A DNA stretch of 64,000 nucleotides from Halomonas qaidamensis (GTDB lineage: Bacteria > Pseudomonadota > Gammaproteobacteria > Pseudomonadales > Halomonadaceae): NCBI RefSeq assembly GCF_025917315.1, contig NZ_CP080627.1, positions 1 through 64,000 on the forward strand, read 5' to 3'. Under the pieces are notes generated by a model, which had not been told where the DNA came from, did no database searches, and saw only the letters and a program-made list of their open reading frames with translations. Below, in pieces: positions 22,289 to 31,615 of the stretch. How positions within the stretch are numbered: the stretch's first letter is position 1; every line of letters begins with the position of its first letter. The position numbers and the translations under genes are program-made.

Positions 22289-23803
22289 ATGCTCGAAGCA
22301 ACCGTCAAAAAGATCCTCCAAGCCCGCGTCTATGAAGCCGCTTGTGAGACCCCTATTTCTCCCGCTCCCTTTTTGTCGCGTCGTTTCAATAACCAAATTT
22401 TGATTAAGCGCGAAGACCTTCAGCCAGTATTTTCATTCAAAATTCGTGGTGCCTACAACAAAATGGCCCAGTTGACTGAAGAGCAGAAGGCCAAGGGTGT
22501 TATCGCGGCATCGGCGGGCAACCATGCCCAGGGCCTAGCGATGGCGGCTAAGCTTATGGGCGTTAAAGCGGTCATTGTTATGCCTCGCATCACGCCCGAT
22601 ATCAAAGTTCAGGCAGTGCGTGCCCGCGGGGCAAAAGTCATTTTGAAAGGCGATGCGTTTGCCGCTGCCGCTGAGCATGCCCAAGAACTGATTAAAGAGC
22701 ATGGCTATACCTATATTCCACCGTTTGACGATATTGATGTGGTCGCAGGCCAGGGCACTATCGGAGTAGAAATTCTGCGTCAGCATAGCGGCCGTTTAGA
22801 CGCTATTTTTATTCCTGTCGGCGGTGGCGGCTTAATAGCCGGTGTCGCAGCGTATGTGAAATATCTGCGCCCAGATATCAAAATCATCGCCGTAGAAGCG
22901 GAAGATAGCGCGTGCCTCAAAGCTGCGTTAGAAGCTGGTGAGCGAGTCATACTTGATCAGGTAGGCGTATTTGCCGAAGGCGTGGCTGTGGCGCAAATCG
23001 GCGAGGTGCCGTTTTCATTAGTGCGTGACTTAATCGACGACGTTATCACGGTGAATACCGATGAAATGTGCGCCGCGGTGAAAGATATTTTTGAGGACAC
23101 TCGTGCTGTGGCGGAAACATCAGGCGCGCTTTCACTAGCAGGCCTGAAGAAATATGTGCAGCAAACCGGCGCTGAAGGTGAGACGCTGATATGTATTAAC
23201 TCTGGTGCGAATACTAACTTTGATCGTTTGCAGCATATTGCGGAACGAACCGAGCTGGGTGAGCAGCGAGAAGCGATCTTAGCGGTGACTATTGCAGAAA
23301 AGCCAGGCAGTTTTAAAAAATTCTGCCGCACACTAGGGAAGCGAATGGTCACCGAGTTTAGCTATCGCTATGCGGATAATAGCGAAGCGCATATTTTTGT
23401 GGGTGTTCAGGTCAAACCAGGTGGGGAAGATCGTCAGGCCGTGATTGATAAGCTGCGTGAAGGTGGCTATCAGGTGGAAGACTTAACTGATAATGAGCTG
23501 GCGAAACTACATATTCGCCATCTTAGTGGGGGCCGGCCTAGCGAGCGTTTTGAAGAAGAACTCTACCGCTTCGAATTCCCAGAGCGCCCTGGTGCGCTCA
23601 TGAACTTCTTAACCCAGTTGCCCCATGACTGGAATATTTCACTGTTTCATTACCGTAATCACGGCGCTGCCTATGGTCGTGTGCTGGTGGGGATGCAAGT
23701 GCCCAGTAGCGATCGAACGCATGTAGCTGAGTACTTGGATGCGATTGGTTACCGCTATTGGCAGGAGAGTGATAATCCAGCGTATCGGCTTTTTATGGCG
23801 TAA
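22289..23803 (+). CDS. ilvA: Threonine ammonia-lyase (biosynthetic threonine deaminase)
   Basis: IlvA converts threonine to 2-oxobutanoate and ammonia, the first step of isoleucine synthesis. The protein from the ATG at 22289 has 504 residues, close to E. coli IlvA (514). It carries a PLP fold-type II catalytic domain with [12 protein letters not shown] (Schiff-base lysine K51), SAGNHAQG, and the phosphate-binding GGGGL loop, followed by two ACT-like regulatory domains in the C-terminal third. The long form with the regulatory domains indicates the isoleucine-inhibited biosynthetic enzyme rather than catabolic TdcB. An open frame extending 32 codons upstream is not IlvA-like and is left out. 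Confidence 0.97.
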   Translation: MLEATVKKILQARVYEAACETPISPAPFLSRRFNNQILIKREDLQPVFSFKIRGAYNKMAQLTEEQKAKGVIAASAGNHAQGLAMAAKLMGVKAVIVMPRITPDIKVQAVRARGAKVILKGDAFAAAAEHAQELIKEHGYTYIPPFDDIDVVAGQGTIGVEILRQHSGRLDAIFIPVGGGGLIAGVAAYVKYLRPDIKIIAVEAEDSACLKAALEAGERVILDQVGVFAEGVAVAQIGEVPFSLVRDLIDDVITVNTDEMCAAVKDIFEDTRAVAETSGALSLAGLKKYVQQTGAEGETLICINSGANTNFDRLQHIAERTELGEQREAILAVTIAEKPGSFKKFCRTLGKRMVTEFSYRYADNSEAHIFVGVQVKPGGEDRQAVIDKLREGGYQVEDLTDNELAKLHIRHLSGGRPSERFEEELYRFEFPERPGALMNFLTQLPHDWNISLFHYRNHGAAYGRVLVGMQVPSSDRTHVAEYLDAIGYRYWQESDNPAYRLFMA

Positions 23804-24030
23804 ATATTTGTAAGTGTTCGCTAACCCCAGGATACAGGGCTGCTAAGAAATATGAACTTTTAGAAACGTTTAATAGAGCGTTAAAAATAGCGCTGAAAGC
23901 AGTTGTCAGTTGTCCCCTATGGCCCTATAGTCGTGGGCGAAATTAATGAGGTGTGTCATCTTTTCATACGTACTGCCTAGATGACGCACTTAGGGCATTC
24001 GGCAACTGTGAAAGACGTTGGAGATGAGGC

Positions 24031-24129
24031 ATGCGGCGGAAAAAGCCTGATATGGTGATGGCGCTAACGGTGGTGTTTTTACTTGGGGTACTCGCCACTG
24101 GCTATGCGCAAGCGCTGTCGGGGAGTTAA
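24031..24129 (+). CDS. 32-residue predicted single-span membrane miniprotein
   Basis: This small reading frame has a good ribosome binding site (GGAGATGAGG about 4-12 bases before ATG). It encodes a basic N terminus (MRRKKPD), one hydrophobic segment (about residues 8-24, rich in V, L, A and G) and a short polar tail ending ALSGS. The arrangement predicts an inner-membrane miniprotein with its positive end in the cytoplasm. It sits alone in a 411-base gap between ilvA and fau and is followed by a hairpin terminator. I do not recognise a characterised homologue and no function can be assigned. Conservation of the frame in related genomes would be the decisive test. Confidence 0.6.
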   Translation: MRRKKPDMVMALTVVFLLGVLATGYAQALSGS

Positions 24130-24196
24130 CTTCTCAAGTTAGTCACAGCGCTTTCAGCCTAAACGCTGCACCTAGCGAGTGGACGCTGATAGTAAA

Positions 24197-24228
24197 ACGG
24201 GCTGATCTTAACGATCAGCCCGTTTTTA
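24197..24228. terminator. Bidirectional terminator between the miniprotein gene and fau
   Basis: ACGGGCTGATC (24197-24207) and GATCAGCCCGT (24213-24223) form an 11-bp stem with a 5-base loop. T residues follow on the plus strand, and the AAAA before the stem gives T residues on the minus strand. It overlaps the fau stop codon. Confidence 0.8.
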
Positions 24229-24847
24229 TTGGCCGAATGACCATCGTGTCACTAACCACCACGTCCAGCGGAATATCCCAAGGCTCTACGGGCAGCGTAG
24301 CCACCTGTTGGCAGGCGTGTGCAACGCCAATCAACGTTGGAGCGGGTCCTTGATAGCGCATAAAAGCAAGACTCCGATCATAAAAGCCACCTCCCATGCC
24401 CATACGGTTTGCTTGCTTATCAAACCCTACCAGCGGAACAATCAGCGTATCTAGCGCCCAAGCCGGCATGCGATTGCGCCGCTCGGCGGCAAATCGTGAG
24501 CATGGTTCTGCGATGCCAAAGCGATTTTTAACCATAGGGGTGGACTCGTGGTAGGCAACAAACCAAAGACGATTAGTCGAGAATGGGCGTAATACAGGTA
24601 AGTAAATACTTACTTTTCGCTGACGAAGCCACGGTATTAAGTGTGTCGGGTCTATCTCGCCATTAACCGGTAAATAAAGGCTAATGCGTTTCGCTCGACG
24701 AATTTCAGGCAGCTGTTTAAGGCGCTGGCAAAGGGCGGAAGCGGCTTGTTTTTGCTGATCTAGGGAAAGGATACGGCGTCTGCGTCTAAGCTCGCGGCGA
24801 AGCGCAACTTTATCGCCGGATATACTGAAGACAGCAGTGTCGTTCAT
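24215..24847 (-). CDS. fau: 5-formyltetrahydrofolate cyclo-ligase
   Basis: This enzyme (also called YgfA or MTHFS) converts 5-formyl-THF to 5,10-methenyl-THF using ATP. The 210-residue protein has the N-terminal ALRRELRRRRRILS helix, the substrate-binding LYLPVNGEIDP segment and the nucleotide-binding GMGGGFYDRSLAF loop that define the family. It lies downstream of zapA and 6S RNA on the same strand, exactly as in E. coli and Pseudomonas, and may be cotranscribed with 6S RNA. The cluster is convergent with the small membrane protein gene. Confidence 0.94.
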   Translation of the reverse strand: MNDTAVFSISGDKVALRRELRRRRRILSLDQQKQAASALCQRLKQLPEIRRAKRISLYLPVNGEIDPTHLIPWLRQRKVSIYLPVLRPFSTNRLWFVAYHESTPMVKNRFGIAEPCSRFAAERRNRMPAWALDTLIVPLVGFDKQANRMGMGGGFYDRSLAFMRYQGPAPTLIGVAHACQQVATLPVEPWDIPLDVVVSDTMVIRPIKTG

Positions 24848-24896
24848 AACGAGCTACTCATAACGAGCTAACTAAGTTATTCCGCAGAATAGACTA

Positions 24897-25085
24897 AGAG
24901 TTCCCCAGAATGCCGCTGTCGTTCTGGCCCTGAACCTACTGGTTCAGGTGGGTGGCCGCAGCCAAACCGTCAGGCTTTCCGACGCACGGACATGCACACG
25001 GGTTTGGCTAGCATTTGGCCCCCTGGGTACTTCGCATAGGCTCGAGGGACTATAACGACTGGCGTACACCCCAGAGAACATCTTC
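24897..25085 (-). ncRNA. ssrS: 6S RNA
   Basis: 6S RNA mimics an open promoter and sequesters sigma-70 RNA polymerase in stationary phase. On the minus strand the 5' GTTCTCTGGGGTG (25079-25067) can pair over 13 positions with the 3' CATTCTGGGGAAC (24912-24900), the closing stem of gammaproteobacterial 6S RNA. The intervening sequence folds into a long imperfect hairpin with a central bulge. The position between zapA and fau is the conserved locus of ssrS. Length is about 185-190 nt; exact ends are estimated. Confidence 0.9.
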
Positions 25086-25130
25086 ATCTTAACAGAGCCA
25101 GTGATAATGCCAAAGGGGCGTGGCAGGTTC

Positions 25131-25439
25131 TTAGGGTTCTTTTTGTTGGCGAGTGCTGGCAAGTGCCCGTTCAAGGCGGTCGTTTAGACGGCTAAGATTC
25201 GCTTCGCTCGCACGGTGTTCATCTAGCACCTCGAGCAATTCATGGGTGATGTTTAGGGCTGCCATGACGGCCACCCGTTCGCTGCCAAGGGTATTACTTT
25301 GAGCATGAATGCCGTGCATTGCGCGATCTAAATAGCGAGCAGCGCGTTCAAGCTGGGTTTCTTCGCCAGTGTCGCAAGCAATCATATAGCTGCGACCCAG
25401 TAGGGTGATTTCTTTGGTTGGCCGCTTCGCGTTACTCAT
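25131..25439 (-). CDS. zapA: Cell division protein ZapA
   Basis: ZapA binds FtsZ and promotes bundling and stability of the Z-ring. The 102-residue protein begins with a small globular domain (EITLLGRSYMIACDTGEE...LERAARYLD) and ends in a long coiled coil (ALNITHELLEVLDE...LNDRLERAL), the family layout. The ATG at 25439 is chosen because GGAG lies 8 bases before it; an ATG five codons upstream has no site. It is followed by 6S RNA and fau and is divergent from ygfB, the standard synteny. Confidence 0.95.
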   Translation of the reverse strand: MSNAKRPTKEITLLGRSYMIACDTGEETQLERAARYLDRAMHGIHAQSNTLGSERVAVMAALNITHELLEVLDEHRASEANLSRLNDRLERALASTRQQKEP

Positions 25440-25639
25440 CAAAAACTCCGGCACAGGTCATTTTAGTGACCAATGCGTTAACATCACTGCATAGGAAGGG
25501 TAGCTAGCATTCACTATAAGAGAGCGGCTTGTGTGGGGTCAACGCACAGCCACGAGTGCTGTTAGCATCCTTCCACCGTTTGGCAGTCTTTTTGATACGT
25601 TGTTATGACGGTTTCACCCCCATTTTTGTATAGCGAGCA

Positions 25640-26224
25640 ATGCCCATGTCCTTAATCAATGAGCGCCAGGATTTTTCTGACGTTGCGGATGTTTTTCTTC
25701 TTCATGGAAGTATGCAGTCTCCCGCTTTTTTGGATGGCCGCTTAAGTGGTCTATTAGCACTACGTGATGTGACGGCTGAAGCATGGCTAGAAGAGGTTTG
25801 CCTAAGCTTAGGTGTCGAGCAGCCTCGGGATCCTGCTAGCGCTGAACGCCTGCTAGGTTGGCGACGACAAACGCTTGAAGCACTGAGCGCCAGCGATTTG
25901 AATTACGCGCCGCTGTTGCCTGATGAGCTTTTTTCACTCGCCGAGCAAGCCCAGGGCCTAAAAGAGTGGACGCAGGGTTTTATGGAAGTCGTCGAGGATG
26001 TGGCTGATGAGACGCTTCGCGAGCGCTGGTCCAAAACGCTACAAGAGGCCATCGATGACCTAGCGGGACTTGTACAGATCGAAACGGATATCGACGATAG
26101 CCCTGAAAATGAAAATGACTTATTTGCCTTGACGGAGCACGCGCGTATGGCGGCCATGCTGCTTTATACCGAGCAGCACCCGGGGATGCCTCAGGTCGAG
26201 CAGTCCGACGCCCCCGTTCATTAA
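25640..26224 (+). CDS. ygfB: UPF0149 family protein YgfB
   Basis: YgfB belongs to the UPF0149 (YecA/YgfB) family. In Pseudomonas aeruginosa a YgfB protein modulates antibiotic-resistance gene expression, but a general function is not settled. The 194-residue protein is mostly helical and acidic, with the family segments SPAFLDGRLSGLLAL near the N terminus and FSLAEQAQGLKEWTQGFM in the middle. It ends 14 bases before pepP and is the first gene of a ygfB-pepP-ubiH-ubiI unit. A second in-frame ATG two codons downstream could also be the start. Confidence 0.88.
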   Translation: MPMSLINERQDFSDVADVFLLHGSMQSPAFLDGRLSGLLALRDVTAEAWLEEVCLSLGVEQPRDPASAERLLGWRRQTLEALSASDLNYAPLLPDELFSLAEQAQGLKEWTQGFMEVVEDVADETLRERWSKTLQEAIDDLAGLVQIETDIDDSPENENDLFALTEHARMAAMLLYTEQHPGMPQVEQSDAPVH

Positions 26225-26238
26225 TACAGGAGTTATCT

Positions 26239-27579
26239 ATGTTGCCTGAGACACTGCCTAGGCCTGCTGCTATTACACCTGCTGAGTACCGCCAGCGCCG
26301 AGAAGCGCTCATCGCCCAACTGCCTGTCAATGCAGCGCTTGTGGTGCCAAGCGCTGCATTGGTAACTCGCTCTCACGATAGCGAATACACGTTTCGACAG
26401 CAGAGTGACTTTTACTACTTGACCGGCATTCAAGAGCCCGATGCGTTGCTTGTTGTGCTGCCTGGCCGTGAGGCAGGCCAAAGCGTGGTGTTTTGCCAAG
26501 ACCGCGACGCCACTATGGAAGCCTGGACAGGTCGGCGTTTAGGTGCCCAGGGCGTAGAGGCACAACATGGTATTGATCAAGCGTTTGAAAATGCTCAGCG
26601 GGAAGAGCAGTTGCCGGGGCTATTAGCTGGTCGCGAACTGCTCTATCTGCCGCTAGATAATCCCGAGGCGCTAAGTATTGCAGAAGAGGCGCTAGCCCAT
26701 GCCCAGGCGGGTCTGCGCCACGGTAAGCCAGCGCTAAAAGGATGGCTGGATAGTCGTCCGCTTGTTCATGAAATGCGGCTTATTAAAAGCCCAGCTGAAA
26801 TTGCCTTACTGCGCCATGCGGCGGCTATTTCTGCCCAGGCGCATATCCGCGCGATGCGTAGCTGCCGTGCTGGATTAAGCGAGTATCAGCTGCAAGCGGA
26901 GTTGGAACATGAGTTCGCTTGGCAAGGCGCCAGCGGGCCAGCGTATAGCACCATTGTGGGAGGTGGGGAAAACGCTTGCGTACTGCATTACATTGAAAAT
27001 AGCGACATGTTGAAAGCCGATACACTCGTGTTGATTGATGCTGGCGCGGAGTTTGATCTCTATGCTGGGGACATCACCCGCACGTTTCCCGTTAGCGGTA
27101 AGTTTAATGACGCTCAGCGAGCGCTTTACCAAGTGGTACTAGCTGCCCAGGAGCGTGCGGTGCATGCTATCAAGCCAGGGACTACGCTGGCAGATATTCA
27201 TCAAGGCGTGGTGCGCGATTTGACCGCAGGCTTAATTGCTCTTGGGTTGTTAGAGGGCGATGAGCAGGCGCGTATTGACGACGAGAGCTACCGACGCTTC
27301 TACCTACACTCTACATCACACTGGCTAGGGCTGGACGTACATGATGTGGGAACCTACCGCCTCAATGAAGAGACCCCGCGCCCGCTTGAAAGTGGCATGG
27401 TCGTTACCGTTGAGCCTGGCCTGTATATCCCTTGTGACGACGATATTCCTGTGGCTTACCGCGGTATTGGCATTCGTATCGAAGATGATGTTGTGGTGAC
27501 CCAGGATGGGCATGAGGTGCTTACATCAGCCGTACCAAAGCAGATTGCTGATATAGAGCAGTTAATGGCTAATAAATAA
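26239..27579 (+). CDS. pepP: Xaa-Pro aminopeptidase (aminopeptidase P)
   Basis: PepP removes N-terminal residues preceding proline. It is a cytoplasmic two-metal pita-bread-fold enzyme. The 446-residue protein has an N-terminal creatinase-like domain (with SDFYYLTGIQEPDA and VVFCQDRD) and a catalytic domain bearing the metal ligands: aspartates in LVLIDAGAEFDLYAGDITRTFP, histidine in HSTSHWLGLDVHDVG, and glutamates in VVTVEPGLYI and GIRIEDDVVV. All five expected ligands are present. AGGAG precedes the start. It lies between ygfB and ubiH as in E. coli. Confidence 0.96.
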   Translation: MLPETLPRPAAITPAEYRQRREALIAQLPVNAALVVPSAALVTRSHDSEYTFRQQSDFYYLTGIQEPDALLVVLPGREAGQSVVFCQDRDATMEAWTGRRLGAQGVEAQHGIDQAFENAQREEQLPGLLAGRELLYLPLDNPEALSIAEEALAHAQAGLRHGKPALKGWLDSRPLVHEMRLIKSPAEIALLRHAAAISAQAHIRAMRSCRAGLSEYQLQAELEHEFAWQGASGPAYSTIVGGGENACVLHYIENSDMLKADTLVLIDAGAEFDLYAGDITRTFPVSGKFNDAQRALYQVVLAAQERAVHAIKPGTTLADIHQGVVRDLTAGLIALGLLEGDEQARIDDESYRRFYLHSTSHWLGLDVHDVGTYRLNEETPRPLESGMVVTVEPGLYIPCDDDIPVAYRGIGIRIEDDVVVTQDGHEVLTSAVPKQIADIEQLMANK

Positions 27580-27668
27580 CCAGTAAATTAGCACTGATAA
27601 TAAATTATGTAATTTACATTACGAAATTACGATTTGTATAGTTCGTGCTTAACCTGTAGGAGATGCCA

Positions 27669-28910
27669 ATGCACGGTGTACAGCAGGCAAATCAAGGCCA
27701 ACAGAAACAAGCGCTTACTCACGATATCGTTATTGTGGGTGGTGGTTTGGTAGGTGCCAGCTTGGGCTGTGCGTTGGCTCCTCTTATTGAGCGCTATGGG
27801 TGGCGGGTGGCCATTATTGAGTCCAATGCCTTACCTGAAAGCGCGCAGGAGGTGTCGTGGCAACCTAGCTTCGATGCACGCGCTAGCGCTATTGCTGAAG
27901 GCTCTGCTCAGCGCTTTCGCCAATTGGGGGTGTGGGAGGCGATGCGTAGTGAAGCAACGCCGATCAAGCGTATTCATATTAGCGAGCGCGGGCGTTTAGG
28001 TGCTACGAGATTGAGCGCCCAGGAACTAGGGGTGCCGGCATTAGGGCATGTCATACCTAATGCCTGGATGGGGCGCGTGTTGCACCATCATCTTCAGCAG
28101 TTGCCGATTGAGTGGCACTGCCCTGCGACCGTGGCACAACTGACGCCACAAGCAGAGGGCCATCACCTGATTCTTTCTGATGGTAGTGAGCTGACTGCAG
28201 CGTTGACTATTCTTGCCGATGGCGGCCGGTCTGGTCTGAAGGAGCAATTGGGGATTAGTAGTCGCCGCCGCTCTTATGAGCAAACCGCGCTGATTGCGCA
28301 CGTGGGTATTAGTCAGTCTCATCAGGGGGTAGCGTATGAACGGTTTACAGAAGAAGGGCCGATCGCCTTGTTGCCACTACCAGGTCAAGCCATGGAGTTA
28401 GTCTGGACGCATACCAGTGGCACTGAACAGGCGCGGCTAGCGCTCTCTGATCAGGCATTTCTACGCCAGCTACAGTCCGCCTTTGGTGATCGAGTAGGGC
28501 GTTTTACTCGGGTGGGACAGCGTCTCAACTACCCGCTTTCGCTGATCACCGCAGAAGAACCGGTTCGACCAGGGCTGGCGGTACTGGGTAATGCTGCCCA
28601 CGCGCTACACCCAGTAGCGGGTCAGGGCTTCAACCTGGCGCTACGCTCCGTGATGGACCTGGCCGAGGAGCTGGCGCAGGGCGCCGAAAATCAGCGTGCC
28701 CTTGGTGATATGCAAACGCTGCAGTCATTTGAGCGACGTCGAGCTCAAGACCGTTCCAATGTGATTCGGTTTAGTGATGGGTTAGTACGGTTATTTGGCT
28801 ATTCGCTGCCTTTACTTCCCCATGCCCGAGCAGCTGGGCTGGTGGGGTTAAATTTAGTGGGGCCGCTTCGCCGCAGCTTGGCACGCCGAGCGATGGGGCT
28901 AGAGCGTTAA
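27669..28910 (+). CDS. ubiH: 2-octaprenyl-6-methoxyphenol hydroxylase UbiH
   Basis: UbiH is an FAD-dependent monooxygenase that hydroxylates a ring carbon in ubiquinone biosynthesis. The 413-residue protein has the FAD dinucleotide-binding IVGGGLVGASLG motif at its N terminus, the second FAD motif around LTILADGGRS, and the family GNAAHALHPVAGQGFNLALRD-type segment in the C-terminal third. The phrase FDARASAIAEGS is UbiH-like. The ATG at 27669 is chosen because GGAG lies 6 bases before it, while the ATG at 27663 directly abuts GGAG. It precedes its paralogue ubiI. Confidence 0.93.
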   Translation: MHGVQQANQGQQKQALTHDIVIVGGGLVGASLGCALAPLIERYGWRVAIIESNALPESAQEVSWQPSFDARASAIAEGSAQRFRQLGVWEAMRSEATPIKRIHISERGRLGATRLSAQELGVPALGHVIPNAWMGRVLHHHLQQLPIEWHCPATVAQLTPQAEGHHLILSDGSELTAALTILADGGRSGLKEQLGISSRRRSYEQTALIAHVGISQSHQGVAYERFTEEGPIALLPLPGQAMELVWTHTSGTEQARLALSDQAFLRQLQSAFGDRVGRFTRVGQRLNYPLSLITAEEPVRPGLAVLGNAAHALHPVAGQGFNLALRSVMDLAEELAQGAENQRALGDMQTLQSFERRRAQDRSNVIRFSDGLVRLFGYSLPLLPHARAAGLVGLNLVGPLRRSLARRAMGLER

Positions 28911-28973
28911 CCTAACAATCACTACTGACTCAGAGCGTGACAGCTGTCTCAGAAAGGTAACGAAGGAAACGGT

Positions 28974-30230
28974 ATGAAAACGCAAGCAGCGGGGTTAGAT
29001 GCGTCGGTTGAACATTTCGACGCGATAATTGTGGGTGCTGGCATGGTAGGCACGGCGCTAGTAGGGCTATTAACGAATGCTGGCATGCAGGTGGCGTTAG
29101 TAGAAACCAAAGCAGAGCCACTTCGTTTAGCTGCTTTCGGCGATCATCCACCGGCCCCCAGGGTGAGTGCATTGACACCGGTTTCTCAGCGCCTGCTCTC
29201 GCACTTGAAGGCGTGGCCTGCAATGGCTGATACGCGGATAACGCCTTACCGTTATATGCAGGTGTGGGATGCAGAAGGGAGCGGTAGCATTCAGTTTTCC
29301 GCTGATGAAGCAGGTGCACCCGTACTTGGACATATTGTTGAAAACGAGGTGACATTAGCCGCGTTAAATGAGCAGGTATTAGCGTTGCCAAAGGTTAGTA
29401 CTTTCTTTGGAGTTGGCGTGGAGGCTTTACAAACATCGGATAACGGTCGTTGGCTAGTACTTAAGGATGGGCGTCAGTTGTATACACCGTTACTCATTGC
29501 GGCCGATGGTGCTCACTCCACCATGCGTGAGCTGGCAGGAATATCGGTAGCTGAAGAGCCGATGCAGCAAGAGGCTGTCGTTACCACGGTAAGGTGTGAA
29601 AAAACCCATGGGGACACGGCTCGTCAGGCTTTTATCGCTGGCCGTCCACTGGCTTTTTTGCCGCTAACGGTGAATGGTGACGATCGCTACTGCTCGATTG
29701 TTTGGTCGACCACACCTGAGCATGCAAAACAACTCACGGAGTTTTCTTCTGATGCGCTGGGGCAGGCCCTAAGTGATGCCTTTGATTATCGCTTAGGCCA
29801 GGTGAGTGCCGTCGATGCTGCCTATCGCTTTCCACTTATCCAGCGTCATGCTGCTCAGTATGTGCAGCCCAACTTAGCACTGGTGGGCGATGCTGCCCAT
29901 AGCATTCACCCGCTAGCAGGGCAGGGGGTTAACCTTGGCTTTATGGATGCAGCGGTGCTGGCTGAAGAGGTGGTTAATGCATGGCAGCGAGGCGCGCCCT
30001 GGGGAGCGCTGTCCACGTTGAGTCGCTATGAACGACGCAGACGCTTAGATAATAGTGCTATGTTAGGACTGATGAAAGGGTTCAAAGTACTCTTCGGTAG
30101 CGAAGTGCCTGCCCTGACGCTGGCGCGTAATATTGGCATGAGTGGTATGAATCAGTTAGTTCCGTTGAAACGGTTGGTGATGCGGCAGGCGATCGGAGAG
30201 CGTGGGCGCCTGCCGCAATCATGCCGTTAA
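28974..30230 (+). CDS. ubiI: Ubiquinone biosynthesis hydroxylase, UbiI (VisC) type
   Basis: UbiI catalyses the C5 ring hydroxylation in aerobic ubiquinone synthesis. The 418-residue protein is a paralogue of the upstream UbiH, with the FAD motif IIVGAGMVGTALVG, PRVSALTPVSQRLL, LLIAADGAHSTMREL and the conserved GDAAHSIHPLAGQGVNLGFMD. The ubiH-ubiI order supports UbiI, although UbiF is a close alternative by sequence. AGGAAAC precedes the ATG by a few bases. Its TAA shares the palindromic TTAA with the stop of the convergent ctpA. Confidence 0.88.
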   Translation: MKTQAAGLDASVEHFDAIIVGAGMVGTALVGLLTNAGMQVALVETKAEPLRLAAFGDHPPAPRVSALTPVSQRLLSHLKAWPAMADTRITPYRYMQVWDAEGSGSIQFSADEAGAPVLGHIVENEVTLAALNEQVLALPKVSTFFGVGVEALQTSDNGRWLVLKDGRQLYTPLLIAADGAHSTMRELAGISVAEEPMQQEAVVTTVRCEKTHGDTARQAFIAGRPLAFLPLTVNGDDRYCSIVWSTTPEHAKQLTEFSSDALGQALSDAFDYRLGQVSAVDAAYRFPLIQRHAAQYVQPNLALVGDAAHSIHPLAGQGVNLGFMDAAVLAEEVVNAWQRGAPWGALSTLSRYERRRRLDNSAMLGLMKGFKVLFGSEVPALTLARNIGMSGMNQLVPLKRLVMRQAIGERGRLPQSCR

Positions 30231-31528
30231 CGGCGGCGGCGATCTACCACGTTTAGCGCTTTGAGCAGGTTCAGTGCTTCACTGAGTTGGTAGTCATCGC
30301 GTAGGCGCTGAGACATTTCTGCACGCTCCCGTGGTATAGCGTCTTGGCCGCTTAGGTGGCCATCAAGGTCAGCTTCACGGATTCGGCGCTGACCTTCAGC
30401 CACTTCCAGGCGGCCACGCACTACTTCTACATCAGGTTCGATACCTTGCGCTTGGATTGAACGTCCATTGGGCGTGTAGTAAAGCGCGGTCGTTAGCTTT
30501 AGGCCTTCACCATTGCCAAGTGGCATGATTTGCTGCACGGAGCCTTTGCCAAAGCTCTCGGTACCCATGATCACCCCACGACGTTGGTCTTGAAGCGCCC
30601 CAGCGACAATCTCAGCTGCCGAGGCGCTACCGCTGTTTATCAGCACTACCAGTGGTACGTCTCTGGCGGGAGTTTCTGATGATGCTGAAAACGACATTTC
30701 AGTATCAGAAAGCCGCCCTTCAGTGTATACAATTAGCCCTTCATCCAGGAAAAGGTCTGCGACGCCAACGGCGGCTTGTAATACGCCGCCTGGATTGTTG
30801 CGCAAGTCGAGGATTAACCCTTCAAGCGGCTGTTCTCTAGCCATGCGCTCTAATGATCTGCGTGCCTGTTCAGGGGTTCGCGACTGAAACTGGCTGATGC
30901 GCAAGTAGCCGAAGCCTGGTTCAAGTTCTTCGTGCTTAACGCTTTCGCTACGAATCACCTCGCGCGTGAGTGTGAACTCTCTCGGTGACTCTTCACCCGA
31001 CCGCAAAATGGAAATACGTAGTTGGCTACCTGGCTCACCACGCATTAGATTAACGGCTTCTTGTAGCGATAAACTGTCGGTTGGTGTTCCATCGATAGCC
31101 ACAATCACATCGCGGGATAACAGCCCTGCTCGGGAAGCCGGCGTGTCATCGATGGGAGTGATGACCATTAGCTGTCCATTTTCAGTGCCTACTTCTATGC
31201 CAATCCCGCCAAACTCACCTTGAGTCGATTCGCGCAGACTTTGGTACTCTTCTTCGTCTAAATAGGCTGAATGAGGGTCAAGTTCGCTAAGCATACCGCG
31301 CATGGCATTGCGTAATAGCGTGCGATCGTCAACCTCTTCGACATAACCACGTTTAATGCGCTCAAATACTTCGGCAAAGGTTTGAATCTCTTCAAGGGGC
31401 AGGTCATCAGCAACGCTATTTGCAGGCTGGGCCACTAAGGGAAGCGGTACCGACAGCAGTACAAGCGGAAGTAAGGTAGCCAAAAAGCGCTTGGCAGGGG
31501 CCGATACCTCGGTAACAGATAGCGTCAT
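30227..31528 (-). CDS. ctpA: C-terminal processing periplasmic protease (S41 family, CtpA)
   Basis: CtpA-type proteases cut near protein C termini in the cell envelope and, in Pseudomonas, degrade peptidoglycan hydrolases. The 433-residue protein has an N-terminal signal peptide ending near SVPLPLVAQPA, a PDZ domain (FGGIGIEVGTENGQ...GLLSRDVIVAIDGTP), and an S41 catalytic domain with the serine in INSGSASAAEIVAGAL and the lysine in GTESFGKGSVQ. It lies downstream of envC and gpmI on the same strand, 87 bases from envC. A hydrolase activator next to a protease that controls such enzymes suggests a shared role in wall turnover; that link is inference. Confidence 0.93.
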   Translation of the reverse strand: MTLSVTEVSAPAKRFLATLLPLVLLSVPLPLVAQPANSVADDLPLEEIQTFAEVFERIKRGYVEEVDDRTLLRNAMRGMLSELDPHSAYLDEEEYQSLRESTQGEFGGIGIEVGTENGQLMVITPIDDTPASRAGLLSRDVIVAIDGTPTDSLSLQEAVNLMRGEPGSQLRISILRSGEESPREFTLTREVIRSESVKHEELEPGFGYLRISQFQSRTPEQARRSLERMAREQPLEGLILDLRNNPGGVLQAAVGVADLFLDEGLIVYTEGRLSDTEMSFSASSETPARDVPLVVLINSGSASAAEIVAGALQDQRRGVIMGTESFGKGSVQQIMPLGNGEGLKLTTALYYTPNGRSIQAQGIEPDVEVVRGRLEVAEGQRRIREADLDGHLSGQDAIPRERAEMSQRLRDDYQLSEALNLLKALNVVDRRRR

Positions 31529-31615
31529 GCGGACTCCGCTAGGCGAAAGGCAGCATCAAAAGGTGCTGCTCAGGTTGAGATATGATTGTTAATGCATATA
31601 AGTCAGCTTATCCCG

